NCBI RefSeq assembly: GCF_008080435.1 | Contig: NZ_VRKN01000012.1 | Location: forward strand, 1-64,000 | DNA length: 64,000 nucleotides | Source: Enterobacter asburiae | Lineage (GTDB): Bacteria; Pseudomonadota; Gammaproteobacteria; Enterobacterales; Enterobacteriaceae | Direction of reading: 5' to 3' | Part shown: positions 1-9,441 of the stretch, one piece after another | Layout of the letters: the number at the start of each line of letters is the position of its first letter | Numbering within the stretch: position 1 is the first letter of the stretch | The notes under the pieces: generated by a model | Database searches by the model: none | What the model was told of the DNA's origin: nothing | The model's input: only the letters and a program-made list of their open reading frames with translations | Position numbers and translations under genes: made by a program

Positions 1-13
1 AGCCGTATGTTCC

Positions 14-101
14 CCCTCACCCCAGCCCTCTCCCTCAAGGGAGAGGGGGTTGTCCGTGCAGGCATTATTTTGTGGGGAACCCTCAGCCCACAGGGAGAGG
101 G
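14..101. repeat. Dispersed GC-rich palindromic repeat, copy A
   Basis: It begins CCCTCACCCCAGCCCTCTCCC-like and folds back through CTCAAGGGAGAGGG. A second, partial unit (CCCTCAGCCCACAGGGAGAGGG-like) ends near 101. Related copies lie near 40026, 44303 and 60502. It lies downstream of cpdB, outside any credible gene. Confidence 0.8.
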
Positions 102-110
102 AACAAACAC

Positions 111-139
111 CAAAAACGGCAACGTGCGTTGCCGTTTTG
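111..139 (-). terminator. Rho-independent terminator of cpdB
   Basis: An inverted repeat with arms CGGCAACG and CGTTGCCG sits just past the cpdB stop. On the minus strand the stem is followed by five U residues. Confidence 0.75.
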
Positions 140-142
140 TTT

Positions 143-2086
143 TTACTTACTCAAATCCACCTGATAAATCGCGAACCCGATATCATCCATCGCGACCTGT
201 TTCATCGGATACTGCGCCTTGTCCTTAATGAACGCGGCAGCTTTATCGGACGGTGAGGTTTCAAAGCGGATATCCAGTTTCGTATCGCTATGAATCGGCG
301 CGAGACGCCAGTTGTTATCCACTGCCGGATGAATTTCGCCCGCCTTCTTCGATTCCGCACTGATCCACGCCGCCAGCACCGAGCGGTTCTCGTCCGGTGA
401 AGAAAAAGCGATGTGGCTATCGCCCGTCCCGGCAAACTTACCGCCGTAGGCGCGGTAGTTATTGGTCACCACCAGGAAGGTGGCATTCGGGTCGATCGCC
501 TTGCCGTTGAAGGTCAGGTTTTTGATGCGCTCCGCCTGCGGGTTAATCGCCTGACACTCGCCGTCATATTTCGCCGGCTGGGTGACGTCAATCTGGTAGT
601 TCACGCCGTCGATTACGTCGAAGTTATAGGTGCGGAAGCCGTCCCAGTTAATCAGCGACTGCGGCTTACTGCTGTGCGGGTCAATCTGGTTAAACTGTCC
701 GGCAGAGCACTCCAGCCACTCTTTCACCTCCTGGCCCGTCGCTTTTACCACCACCAGCGTGTTCGGGTAGAGGTAGAGATCGGCGGCGTTACGGAAGGTC
801 AACTGGCCCTTTTCGACTTCAACATAGCTTGCCGGATCATTCTTACGCCCGCCTACCTTGAATGGCGCAGCGGCTGACAGGACCGGCAGTTTTGCCAGAT
901 CCGGATCGCCCTGCACAAAGTGTTCGGCATAGGCTTTCTGCGCCATGTTGACGACCTGAACTGTCGGGTCGTCCTGAACCAGCGCCAGGAAGCTGTACAT
1001 GTTGTCGGCGGATTTGCCGATCGGCTTGCTGACGAATTCGCGCGTGGCGTCGTGATCGTGCTTCAGCACGTCGACCAGTTTTTTATCTTCAGCCGCCAGC
1101 GATTTTTTAGCCGCAGCGTCGTAAATCGGCCGCGCTTCGGCTTTTGACTGCGTCACCTTCCAGCTGCCGCTGTCGTTATTCAGTACCAGATCCACCACGC
1201 CAAGATGGTCGCCCCACATGCCCGGCATCACCGACGGCACGCCGTTGAGCGTTCCTTTCTCAATGTCCGCCCCTTTGATGCTGGCGAAATCTTTGCCCGG
1301 GAAGACCGCGTGGGCGTGGCCGAACAGGATCGCGTCGACGCCCGGGACTTCACTCAGATAGTAAACGGAGTTTTCTGCCATGGCCTGGTACGGATCGGCG
1401 GAGAGACCCGAGTGGGCAACAACGACCACCAGATCGGCGCCTTTTTCGCGCATTTCCGGCACGTATTTGCGCGCGGTTTCGGTGATGTCGTTAACGGTCA
1501 CTTTACCGTCGAGGTTGGCTTTATCCCACGTCATGATCTGCGGCGGGACAAAACCGATATAGCCAATTTTCAGCGTCTGTTTTTTTCCGTCCTTGTCGAC
1601 GACGTTTGTCTCTTTAATCAGGTAAGGGGTAAAGAGCGGCTTTTGGGTCTTAACGTCGATGATATTGGCGTTAACGTACGGGAATTTCGCACCGGCCAGC
1701 GCGTCATGCAGGTATTTCAGCCCGTAGTTGAATTCGTGGTTGCCGAGATTGCCGACGGTATAGTCCAGGGTGTTCATCGCCTTATACACCGGATGGATCT
1801 CGCCTTTCTTCAGTCCCCTGGTCGCCATGTAATCCCCAAGCGGACTACCCTGAATGAGATCGCCATTGTCGACCAGCACGCTGTTTTTCACTTCGCCACG
1901 CGCCGCATTGATCAAACTTGCCGTGCGTACCAGTCCGAATTTTTCCGTAGGGGTATCTTTGTAGTAATCGAAGTCCATCATGTTGCTGTGCAGATCGGTC
2001 GTTTCCAGAATACGCAGATCTACCGTCGCCGCCTGCACGCTCGCTGCAATCAGCGTCGCCAGAAGCGTTGCACTAAACTTAATCAT
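143..2086 (-). CDS. cpdB: Periplasmic 2',3'-cyclic-nucleotide 2'-phosphodiesterase/3'-nucleotidase
   Basis: CpdB hydrolyses 2',3'-cyclic nucleotides and 3'-nucleotides in the periplasm, salvaging nucleosides and phosphate. The 647-residue product equals the E. coli length and opens with a clear Sec signal peptide ([19 protein letters not shown]). The N-terminal half is a calcineurin-like metallophosphoesterase domain with [16 protein letters not shown] and FGHAH metal-binding motifs. The C-terminal half is a 5'-nucleotidase-type substrate domain. I chose the ATG at 2086 over an upstream in-frame start at 2200, because the signal peptide begins there and GGA-rich sequence precedes it. It is divergent from cysQ, as in E. 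coli. Confidence 0.97.
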   Translation of the reverse strand: MIKFSATLLATLIAASVQAATVDLRILETTDLHSNMMDFDYYKDTPTEKFGLVRTASLINAARGEVKNSVLVDNGDLIQGSPLGDYMATRGLKKGEIHPVYKAMNTLDYTVGNLGNHEFNYGLKYLHDALAGAKFPYVNANIIDVKTQKPLFTPYLIKETNVVDKDGKKQTLKIGYIGFVPPQIMTWDKANLDGKVTVNDITETARKYVPEMREKGADLVVVVAHSGLSADPYQAMAENSVYYLSEVPGVDAILFGHAHAVFPGKDFASIKGADIEKGTLNGVPSVMPGMWGDHLGVVDLVLNNDSGSWKVTQSKAEARPIYDAAAKKSLAAEDKKLVDVLKHDHDATREFVSKPIGKSADNMYSFLALVQDDPTVQVVNMAQKAYAEHFVQGDPDLAKLPVLSAAAPFKVGGRKNDPASYVEVEKGQLTFRNAADLYLYPNTLVVVKATGQEVKEWLECSAGQFNQIDPHSSKPQSLINWDGFRTYNFDVIDGVNYQIDVTQPAKYDGECQAINPQAERIKNLTFNGKAIDPNATFLVVTNNYRAYGGKFAGTGDSHIAFSSPDENRSVLAAWISAESKKAGEIHPAVDNNWRLAPIHSDTKLDIRFETSPSDKAAAFIKDKAQYPMKQVAMDDIGFAIYQVDLSK

Positions 2087-2276
2087 CAGAGGAGTCCTTT
2101 TTTCGATGCAGACCACAAAAGAGTATGTATCTATAGCGTGTTGCTTACAGAAATGTGAATCCTGACAGAAAAAAGTCACCTGAAACCGGAATTGCTTCAC
2201 AGATAGCGGAATTGTTCACATTACGATATAACTAAAACAAAGAGTTAACCTCACTGCGTTAACAAAGAGGTGGAAA

Positions 2277-3017
2277 ATGCTAGATAAAATTTGTCAGCTC
2301 GCACGGGATGCGGGAGATGCCATCATGCAGGTATATGACGGTAGTAAACCTATGGACGTTGTCAGCAAAGCCGACGACTCTCCGGTCACGGCGGCAGATA
2401 TTGCGGCGCATAAGGTGATCCTGAAAGGGTTACAGGCCTTAACGCCGGACATCCCTGTTCTGTCAGAAGAAGCACCGCAAAGCTGGGACGAGCGCCAGCA
2501 CTGGCAGCGCTACTGGCTGGTCGATCCGCTGGACGGGACAAAAGAGTTCATCAAGCGCAACGGTGAATTCACCGTCAATATCGCCCTGATTGAGAAGGGA
2601 AAAGCGGTGCTGGGCGTGGTTTACGCGCCGGTAATGAAGGTGATGTACAGCGCCGCGGAAGGGAAGGCGTGGAAGGAAGAGTGTGGCGTGCGCAAGCAGA
2701 TCCAGGTGCGCGATGCGCGTCCACCGCTGGTGGTGATTAGCCGCTCGCACAGCGATAGTGAACTGCAGGAGTACCTGCAACAGTTGGGTGAACACCAGAC
2801 CACCTCGATTGGCTCATCGCTGAAATTCTGCCTGGTGGCGGAAGGCCATGCGCAGCTGTACCCTCGCTTTGGGCCAACCAACGTCTGGGATACCGCCGCC
2901 GGGCATGCCGTTGCCGCGGCCGCCGGGGCGCATGTTCATGACTGGCAGGGCAAGCCGCTGGACTACACCCCGCGCGAATCCTTCCTCAACCCCGGTTTCC
3001 GCGTCACTATTTATTGA
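2277..3017 (+). CDS. cysQ: 3'(2'),5'-bisphosphate nucleotidase
   Basis: CysQ converts 3'-phosphoadenosine 5'-phosphate (PAP), a by-product of sulfate assimilation, to AMP and so prevents PAP toxicity. The 246-residue protein has the inositol-monophosphatase-fold metal motif DPLDGT at residues 83-88, and WDTAAGHA near the C terminus supplies the last metal ligand. The length matches E. coli CysQ. GAGGTGG precedes the ATG. Its 3' end overlaps the convergent ytfJ by 7 bases. Confidence 0.97.
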   Translation: MLDKICQLARDAGDAIMQVYDGSKPMDVVSKADDSPVTAADIAAHKVILKGLQALTPDIPVLSEEAPQSWDERQHWQRYWLVDPLDGTKEFIKRNGEFTVNIALIEKGKAVLGVVYAPVMKVMYSAAEGKAWKEECGVRKQIQVRDARPPLVVISRSHSDSELQEYLQQLGEHQTTSIGSSLKFCLVAEGHAQLYPRFGPTNVWDTAAGHAVAAAAGAHVHDWQGKPLDYTPRESFLNPGFRVTIY

Positions 3018-3568
3018 GCCAGCAGCTTATGCAGCAGGTCGACAACCTGCTGCACCTCTTCCTGGGTCAACGCGCCGTCTTTCGCCCACTGTACGCGACC
3101 CTCTTTATCCAGCACGATAATCGCGGAGCTCTCTTCCTCCAGCTGCCAGGCCTTACGGGTTACGCCGTTGCTGTCGACGATAAACTGCGACCACGGATAG
3201 AGCTGTTTATTGCTCTCAAGGCTTGAGCGCACAAACATCCCGGAGCCCGGAATGGCGTCATCGGTATTCACGATTGTGGTGGTCTGGTAGCGGTCGTGAG
3301 GGAATTTTGCGGCCTTGATCGCTTCCACCAGGTTGGCATTTTTCTCTTTTGCGGATGTACGACCGGCAATATGTTGTACAACTCTCACTTTGCCCGCGAG
3401 CTGCGCGCTATTCCAGGGTTTGTAGCTAAACTTATCATTGTCGAGAATCAATTCTCCCCGGTCAGCAATGCCGACTGGCGGTACACGTTGTCCTTTTTCA
3501 ATGTTGTGAGCGGAAGCCCACAGGGGCAGCAGCAGGCAGGCTGCTGCAAGGATATTACGTAGGGTCAT
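3011..3568 (-). CDS. ytfJ: YtfJ family periplasmic thioredoxin-like protein
   Basis: The 185-residue protein has an N-terminal signal peptide ([20 protein letters not shown]), then a mature domain typical of the YtfJ family, which has a predicted thioredoxin/peroxiredoxin-like fold. No CxxC redox pair is visible, so oxidoreductase activity is doubtful and the role is unknown. It is convergent with cysQ and overlaps its 3' end. Identification rests on sequence similarity to E. coli YtfJ and on gene order. Confidence 0.93.
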   Translation of the reverse strand: MTLRNILAAACLLLPLWASAHNIEKGQRVPPVGIADRGELILDNDKFSYKPWNSAQLAGKVRVVQHIAGRTSAKEKNANLVEAIKAAKFPHDRYQTTTIVNTDDAIPGSGMFVRSSLESNKQLYPWSQFIVDSNGVTRKAWQLEEESSAIIVLDKEGRVQWAKDGALTQEEVQQVVDLLHKLLAQ

Positions 3569-3892
3569 GGCGTTTCCTTATTGTTTGCAGGTGATCCGAC
3601 CACTTGGTCTTGCGCTTTTAATCATAAGTGCGATCAATGTGGTTTTCCCGCAATCCCGATGCCAGTTTGCGGGTGAACGCACATATCCATGAAAAAACGA
3701 CGGCTTATACTGCTCTCAGTCACACTTTGCAAAGATTATTCTGAATAATTGTAATCAAACGGTAAATAAACTTATGCACACTGGGTAACACCGTAGTTCT
3801 GGTCTATAGTCATTGGGCATTAAAATTTGCGCTCAGGACAGTCGGGCCGATTGTGGCGCCGCAAGAGCGTATGATTCGCAGGAGATACAAGA
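3569..3892. other. Intergenic region upstream of ytfJ and ytfK
   Basis: This 324-base AT-rich stretch separates the divergent ytfJ and ytfK. A possible -10 (TATAGT, 3805-3810) fits a ytfK promoter, but I see no good -35. No ORF with convincing coding character and no repeat is present. E. coli ytfK is reported to belong to the Pho regulon, but I could not pick out a clear Pho box here. Confidence 0.5.
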
Positions 3893-4099
3893 ATGAAAAT
3901 TTTCCAACGCTACAACCCGCTTCAGGTGGCGAAGTACGTGAAGATCCTGTTCCGTGGACGGTTGTATATCAAGGATGTTGGCGCTTTTGAGTTTGATAAG
4001 GGCAAGATCCTTATCCCAAAAGTGAAGGACAAACAGCACCTGTCTGTGATGTCCGAAGTCAACCGTCAGGTTATGCGTCTGCAAACTGAGATGGCTTAA
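3893..4099 (+). CDS. ytfK: YtfK, SpoT-activating small protein
   Basis: This 68-residue cytoplasmic protein is nearly identical to E. coli YtfK from memory ([20 protein letters not shown]...). In E. coli it binds SpoT and shifts it towards (p)ppGpp synthesis during phosphate or fatty-acid starvation. AGGAG lies 8 bases before the ATG. It is a single gene, convergent with ytfL. Confidence 0.95.
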   Translation: MKIFQRYNPLQVAKYVKILFRGRLYIKDVGAFEFDKGKILIPKVKDKQHLSVMSEVNRQVMRLQTEMA

Positions 4100-4120
4100 C
4101 TAACGTGCTATGCAGTAGTT

Positions 4121-4148
4121 AAAAAAACGGCTCCCAATGGGAGCCGTT
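4121..4148 (-). terminator. Terminator of ytfL (possibly bidirectional)
   Basis: Arms AACGGCTCCC and GGGAGCCGTT flank a 3-base loop. The 7-base A run at 4121-4127 becomes the U tract for minus-strand transcripts leaving ytfL. The hairpin could also stop ytfK transcripts. Confidence 0.8.
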
Positions 4149-4169
4149 GATGTATGTGGGGCAGGCACT

Positions 4170-5507
4170 TTACGCTGATACCTTCTCTTCCGCGTCCGGC
4201 AGCTTTGGTACCAGTACGGTCGGTTTGTTGTCGATGCGCGTCACCAGCAGCTGGTCGATGCGGTAGTTATCAATATCCACCACCTCAAACTTGTAGCCGG
4301 AGAACTTCACCGAGTCGGTACGTTTCGGGATTTTACGCAGCATAAACATCATAAAGCCGCCGATGGTCTCGTAGTTACCGGACTGCGGGAACTCGTCGAT
4401 ATCCAGCACGCGCATCACGTCTTCAATCGGTGTGCCGCCATCAATCAGCCATGAATTATCGTCACGCTGAACAATCTGCTCTTCCAGCCCTTGGCCAACC
4501 AGGTCGCCCATCAGCGTGGTCATCACGTCGTTCAGGGTGATAATACCCACAACCAGCGCGTATTCGTTCATGATAACCGCGAAGTCTTCCCCGGCGGTTT
4601 TGAAACTTTCCAGCGCTTCTGAGAGCGTCAGGGTGTCCGGCACAATCAGGGTATTGCGGATCTGCACGCCGCTGTTGAGCGCCAGGCTCTGGTTTGCCAG
4701 CACGCGGTTCAGCAGGTCTTTGGAGTCGACGTAACCGATGATGTGGTCGATATCTTCATTACAGACCAGGAACTTGGAGTGCGGATGCTGCGCCACTTTG
4801 TTCTTCAGGCTCTGCTCTTCTTCATGCAAATCGAACCAGATAATGTTCTCACGGCCCGTCATGGAAGACGGCACGGTACGGGATTCCAGTTCAAATACGT
4901 TCTCAATCAGCTCGTGTTCCTGCTTGCGCAGCACCCCAGCCAGCGCGCCGGCTTCCACGACCGCATAAATGTCGTCAGACGTGATGTCGTCTTTACGCAC
5001 CATAGGCAGCTTAAAGATGCGGAAAATCACGTTCGCCAGGCCGTTGAAGAACCACACCAGCGGACGAAACACGTACAGACAGAAGCGCATCGGGTTGATG
5101 ATACGCAAAGCCACAGCTTCTGGCGCAATCATACCGATGCGTTTCGGGGTCAGGTCTGCAAAGAGGATGAACAGGCCAGTGACCAGCGAGAAGGAGAGGA
5201 TAAAGCTCAGCTGTTCGGCCAGCTCAACGGACATGTACTTAACAAAGAGGCTATAAAACGCCGGGGAAAATGCCGCATCACCCACGATACCGCCGAGAAT
5301 GGCGACCGCGTTGAGGCCAATCTGCACCACGGTGAAGAACATGCCGGGGTTTTCCTGCATTTTCAGGATGCGGGTGGCATTGATGTTGCCTTCATCGGCA
5401 AGCAGCTTCAGTTTGATTTTACGGGACGCGGCCAGCGAGATCTCAGATATCGAGAAAAATGCACTGACGGCAATCAGACAAAGTATTACTAAAATACTGT
5501 TTAACAT
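4170..5507 (-). CDS. paeA: CNNM/CorC-type membrane protein YtfL (polyamine exporter PaeA)
   Basis: The 445-residue inner-membrane protein has an N-terminal DUF21 (CNNM) region of about four hydrophobic segments. A CBS-pair region (around residues 205-340) and a CorC/HlyC C-terminal domain follow. E. coli YtfL has been renamed PaeA because it is needed for cadaverine and putrescine efflux under stationary-phase stress. The length is close to E. coli (447). It is monocistronic with its own terminator. Confidence 0.93.
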   Translation of the reverse strand: MLNSILVILCLIAVSAFFSISEISLAASRKIKLKLLADEGNINATRILKMQENPGMFFTVVQIGLNAVAILGGIVGDAAFSPAFYSLFVKYMSVELAEQLSFILSFSLVTGLFILFADLTPKRIGMIAPEAVALRIINPMRFCLYVFRPLVWFFNGLANVIFRIFKLPMVRKDDITSDDIYAVVEAGALAGVLRKQEHELIENVFELESRTVPSSMTGRENIIWFDLHEEEQSLKNKVAQHPHSKFLVCNEDIDHIIGYVDSKDLLNRVLANQSLALNSGVQIRNTLIVPDTLTLSEALESFKTAGEDFAVIMNEYALVVGIITLNDVMTTLMGDLVGQGLEEQIVQRDDNSWLIDGGTPIEDVMRVLDIDEFPQSGNYETIGGFMMFMLRKIPKRTDSVKFSGYKFEVVDIDNYRIDQLLVTRIDNKPTVLVPKLPDAEEKVSA

Positions 5508-5660
5508 AGTTTATCCGGCTTCAGCCAGATCCTCGGAAGGGAAGTTGATACCATTTGTGTGAAAACACATTGAACGTCAGCTCGTAGCGTTGAGCCGATT
5601 ATTTCAGCGGGTAGTATAGCGTAAAGAGATGTAAATCTGCCAGAGGTCACATTTTGGCAT

Positions 5661-5692
5661 AAAACAGACCGGACAGCGTGGCGCTGTCCGGT
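5661..5692 (-). terminator. Terminator of the symporter/oxidoreductase operon
   Basis: An 11-bp stem (ACCGGACAGCG and CGCTGTCCGGT, 5668-5678 with 5682-5692) has a 3-base loop. It is followed on the minus strand by CTGTTTT. It lies 9 bases past the stop of the symporter gene. Confidence 0.75.
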
Positions 5693-5700
5693 ATAGGGCG

Positions 5701-7248
5701 CTATTCCGCGGCGGATAAACGGGCGTTCCCCTCCGCGCGTCGTGAGGCGCTTCCTCCCCACACCTGGTCATACTCATAACCCGTTAACTGCTTAATCACC
5801 ACGCGGGTCCTGGCGTCGCAGTCGCGGTAATCACCGCCCAGCTTACGGCGTGCAATTTCCTTCAGGAGCAGCCTGTGCGTCTCGCGGGTGAGCTTGAACC
5901 TGTAGGTGGTAAAGAAGCTGACCGCCAGCAGGGCTGCGGTCGCGAAGATCATCAGGCCGATAATCGCCCCCAGCGCGCTTTCAGGCTGCGCGCCGCTGCC
6001 CTTCACAAAACCGGACTCCTGCAGCACCAGGCCAATAATCATGATGGCAATCGCCACGGTGCTCTTACGGGTCAGGACCATCACACCGGCAAAAATGCCT
6101 TCGCGGCGCTGCTGCGTCACCATCTCATCGATATCCGGAATGAAGCTGTAAATGTTCCACGGAATATAATAGAGGCCGGCGCGGGCAGCACCCAACAGGA
6201 CAAAGACCGCCGAGAACAGCAGCGTCGGCACCTGCGTTTTGGTCAGGTAGACCGTAAACAGGAACGCCAGCACCAGGATGATACAGCCGTACGCGAGTCG
6301 CAGGGCGGCAGACGGCGTCATGTTCAGACGGTTCAATAGCAGCATAAATCCATAGGTACCCGGTACTGAGGCAAAGGCTGCAATACTCAGCCAGCCGGAA
6401 ACCGCTGAGGCATCCTGGCTCAGGCAATACACGACATAATAGGTAAAGACCGACCCGAAGACGTCCATCGCCGTGAACGAAAAGATATAAATAATAATAT
6501 GCAGGCGGAACGCGCGAATGCGGAATGAAGAAAAGAGATCCAGTACCAGATATTTCAGGTGATTGAGTATCCCGCTGCTGCGCTGGTTGTCCACTTTAAA
6601 ATCGGACTCTTGCTGCACATCTTTTGCTTCCCAGGTGGTGTACCAGGTAATAAATACCGCAATGCAGAACACGCAGGAAAATATCAGCCCGGTGAGGGTA
6701 TAGGTAAACGGATTATCTTTCCCCGTGAACTGCATAATCACGCCGGGAACGGAAACCGCAAGAAAACCACCCAGTTGAGAGCAGATCATGCGCACGCCGG
6801 AGAGGCGGCTGCGCTCTTCATACCGGTTTGTCATTTCCGCCGCCAGGGTTTCCCAGGGCACCAGCACCATTGCCGACAGCAGCTCAATAGAGAGATAGGT
6901 TCCCAGGTAATACCAGTATCCCATGTCCGTCAGCCACAGCAGGGCATACAAAAACATGAGCGGCGAACTGAGTAATAAAAAGAAGCGGCGACGGCCAAAT
7001 TTACGCCCGAGCCAGGTATCCCCGAAATTATCGGTGATATAGCCCATAATCGGGCTTAATAACGCATCAATCACGCGGGCAATGGCGAATATAGAGCCCG
7101 CTTCAATAACCGAGAGCCCGCAATAGGTGGTGTAAAAAAAGAGCAGCCAGGTGCCGATAATGGTGAATGCACCTCCGCCAAACAGATCGGTCACGCCGTA
7201 GCCAAGCGCCACGCCGTAACCCACTCTACGTTCAGTAGGTTTGACCAT
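5701..7248 (-). CDS. GPH-family (MFS) sugar:cation symporter
   Basis: The 515-residue protein has about 12 hydrophobic segments and the hallmarks of the glycoside-pentoside-hexuronide symporter family. These are an N-terminal YGVTDLFGG stretch, the motif DALLSPIMGYITDN in the loop between helices 2 and 3, and a GRKFGRRR basic loop. It probably brings a sugar or glycoside into the cell with H+ or Na+. It is the last gene of a minus-strand operon after three Gfo/Idh/MocA oxidoreductases, which probably process its substrate. The cytoplasmic C-terminal tail is long (about 60 residues). The substrate cannot be read from sequence. Confidence 0.88.
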   Translation of the reverse strand: MVKPTERRVGYGVALGYGVTDLFGGGAFTIIGTWLLFFYTTYCGLSVIEAGSIFAIARVIDALLSPIMGYITDNFGDTWLGRKFGRRRFFLLLSSPLMFLYALLWLTDMGYWYYLGTYLSIELLSAMVLVPWETLAAEMTNRYEERSRLSGVRMICSQLGGFLAVSVPGVIMQFTGKDNPFTYTLTGLIFSCVFCIAVFITWYTTWEAKDVQQESDFKVDNQRSSGILNHLKYLVLDLFSSFRIRAFRLHIIIYIFSFTAMDVFGSVFTYYVVYCLSQDASAVSGWLSIAAFASVPGTYGFMLLLNRLNMTPSAALRLAYGCIILVLAFLFTVYLTKTQVPTLLFSAVFVLLGAARAGLYYIPWNIYSFIPDIDEMVTQQRREGIFAGVMVLTRKSTVAIAIMIIGLVLQESGFVKGSGAQPESALGAIIGLMIFATAALLAVSFFTTYRFKLTRETHRLLLKEIARRKLGGDYRDCDARTRVVIKQLTGYEYDQVWGGSASRRAEGNARLSAAE

Positions 7249-7327
7249 AATAATATCCAGTGTAGGGTAATGATTAACCTGTTTTTCAGGTCGTATTTTT
7301 ATTCAAATCTGGACAACACATTACGTT

Positions 7328-8350
7328 CTACTTATTGAGTTCTATCCATTGTCTTAACTGAGATGAGCGATAAATAGCCTCCACAAGGGTGAGTGATTTT
7401 CCGGCTTCGCGGATGTCGGTGTAACTCGCATTTCCGGGATGAGAAATGGCATGATAAAAACGGCGGATCGCCTGCTCATGCCCCAGCCCCCAGTAACTTT
7501 TGACCAGACCGTCAGGGGAGTTATCGCTCGCCAGCCTGAGGCGCTCGCCGGGTGTGATGCGCCAGAGCACGTTGTCACTGAGCAGCAGCGAGCCCCGCTC
7601 GCAGTGGATTTCAAGCCAGAGGGGGGAATCCGTGGTATTGCAGTTGCTGGCATAAAACAGGCCGCGCGCGCCGTTGGTAAAATGCAGCGTCGCCATCGCG
7701 CTGTCTTCTCCCTCGGTCACGTCCGCCAGCTCACCGCGGTCAACCACGCCTTTCACCCGCGTCACGCCGCCGGCGAACCACTGCATCAGGTCGAGGGTAT
7801 GAATGGCCTGGTTGATCAGCAGGCTGCCGCCTTCCGTTGCCAGCCGCCCGCGCCACGGGCTTTCGGTGTAGTACGCGCCCGAGCGTGACCACGTCAGCAC
7901 CGCTTTGATGCTGAGCATTTTCCCCAGCTCGCCATCGTCCAGCGCCTGGAGAATGCCCAGGCTGGTGGGGTTGAGCCGGTTCTGATAGCACACGCCGAGC
8001 AGCCCCGGCGCCTGCTCAGCGGCGCGGGTGATTTCAACGAGCTCGCTGCTGTTCATCCCCACCGGTTTTTCGCAGAAAACATGCTTCCCGGCGGCCAGCG
8101 CCGCCAGGATCATGGTTTTATGCTCGAAATGCGGGGTGCAGATATGGACCACGTCGATGGCCTCATCCAGCAGCATTTCCCGGTAATCCTGATAAAAGCG
8201 ACACTGATAGCCCATCGCCAGCTTCAGTCCTTTGCCACTGTCGATGTCTACCAGCGCGCGCAGCGCGACGTTGGGCATCTGGCGCAACGCGTTCACGTGG
8301 CAGCCGTGAATTGCGCCGGCACCGATAACCGCTGTGTTCAGGATCGTCAT
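7328..8350 (-). CDS. Gfo/Idh/MocA family oxidoreductase (1)
   Basis: This 340-residue NAD(P)-dependent sugar oxidoreductase has a Rossmann motif (GAGAIHG, residues 10-16), the family EKP motif (residues 94-96) and an AIHTLDLMQWF stretch with the active-site H-x3-D pair. The C-terminal domain is the usual alpha/beta GFO_IDH_MocA_C fold. Typical reactions are oxidation of a ring hydroxyl of a sugar, inositol or glycoside. It lies third in an operon after two paralogues and before the symporter, with a 12-base gap from the upstream gene. The substrate is unknown. Confidence 0.88.
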   Translation of the reverse strand: MTILNTAVIGAGAIHGCHVNALRQMPNVALRALVDIDSGKGLKLAMGYQCRFYQDYREMLLDEAIDVVHICTPHFEHKTMILAALAAGKHVFCEKPVGMNSSELVEITRAAEQAPGLLGVCYQNRLNPTSLGILQALDDGELGKMLSIKAVLTWSRSGAYYTESPWRGRLATEGGSLLINQAIHTLDLMQWFAGGVTRVKGVVDRGELADVTEGEDSAMATLHFTNGARGLFYASNCNTTDSPLWLEIHCERGSLLLSDNVLWRITPGERLRLASDNSPDGLVKSYWGLGHEQAIRRFYHAISHPGNASYTDIREAGKSLTLVEAIYRSSQLRQWIELNK

Positions 8351-8362
8351 TGTCGCCTCCCG

Positions 8363-9430
8363 TTATTCCGTCGCGTTGGCCAGCATCTGTGCCTTCACGC
8401 AGAGCTCCGCCGCCTTGAAGGCGTGCGCCTGCGTCATGGCGTTTTCGGTACGATGCAGACAGTCGAGGATCAGTTCGCCAAAGAACGGGAACCCGACCTT
8501 TCCGGCGACCGGATAACGGAATTCCCCCTCTTTATTAACGAGATACACCACGTCCTGCTCGCCGCGGGTGAGATCGACATATTTGCGGATCTCGATATAG
8601 CCTTCGGTGCCGAGCAGCGTCAGGCGGCCATCGCCCCAGGTTGAGAGTCCGTCCGGGGTGAACCAGTCGCAGCGAAAATAGCCGCTGGCGCCGTTTTCGC
8701 CCCTGATTGTCGCGTCGCCGAAATCTTCAAATGCCGGATGCTGCGGATGGTTGAAATTGCGTGCCTGGCTGGCGACCACGGCGGCGTTACTGTTGCCCGT
8801 GTAAAACAGAAATTGCTCAATCTGGTGGCTGCCGATATCACACAGAATGCCGCCGAAGTAGCGACGATCGTAGAACCAGTCCGGGCGGCCCGTTCCTTCC
8901 CGGTGCGGGCCGGTTCCCAGGGTTTGCACCACGCGACCAATCGCCCCCTGCTGCACCAGCTGTCCGGCAAAAACCGCGCTCTCTACGTGGAGGCGTTCGC
9001 TGTAATACACCGCGTATTTCCGGCCGGTTTTTTCCACCATCGCTTTGGCATCGGCCAGCTGTTCAAGGGTGGTGAGCGGTGCTTTATCTGTGAAGTAGTC
9101 CTTGCCTGCGGCCATGGCTTTCAGCCCCAGCGCGCAGCGCTCGGACGGGATGGCCGCACCCGCAACCAGACGCACTTCGTCGTCGTTGAGTATCACCTCC
9201 AGCGACTCCGCCACTTTTGCCTGCGGGTACTGCTGGATAAACTTATCCACTTTGGCCGGATCGGGGTCGTACACCCATTTCAGCGTGGCCCCGGCTTCAA
9301 TCAGACCGTTACTCATGCCGTAGATATGGCCGTGGTCGAGTGCGGCGGCAGCAAAGACAAATTCACCCTCCCGAACAACCGGCTGCGGTTTACCCACCGG
9401 GGCGTAGTTCATTCCATCATGCTTGTTCAT
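8363..9430 (-). CDS. Divergent Gfo/Idh/MocA family oxidoreductase (2)
   Basis: The 355-residue paralogue has an atypical N terminus. The Rossmann glycine motif is replaced by AAAALDHGHIYGM (around residues 27-39), and the EKP motif by DKA (115-117). The downstream block SHQIEQFLFYTG keeps the active-site His region. The C-terminal half looks like a normal Gfo/Idh/MocA domain. The catalytic Lys116 is kept, so it may still be active, perhaps with unusual cofactor binding. It lies between two conventional paralogues with 11- and 12-base gaps, so the genes are probably translated together. Function is unknown. Confidence 0.82.
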   Translation of the reverse strand: MNKHDGMNYAPVGKPQPVVREGEFVFAAAALDHGHIYGMSNGLIEAGATLKWVYDPDPAKVDKFIQQYPQAKVAESLEVILNDDEVRLVAGAAIPSERCALGLKAMAAGKDYFTDKAPLTTLEQLADAKAMVEKTGRKYAVYYSERLHVESAVFAGQLVQQGAIGRVVQTLGTGPHREGTGRPDWFYDRRYFGGILCDIGSHQIEQFLFYTGNSNAAVVASQARNFNHPQHPAFEDFGDATIRGENGASGYFRCDWFTPDGLSTWGDGRLTLLGTEGYIEIRKYVDLTRGEQDVVYLVNKEGEFRYPVAGKVGFPFFGELILDCLHRTENAMTQAHAFKAAELCVKAQMLANATE

Positions 9431-9441
9431 GGTGTCACTCC

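Noticed and set aside
7..256. Short plus-strand frames at the left edge
   Set aside because: They run through the repeat and the cpdB terminator and then antisense to cpdB; no start signal or conserved sequence.
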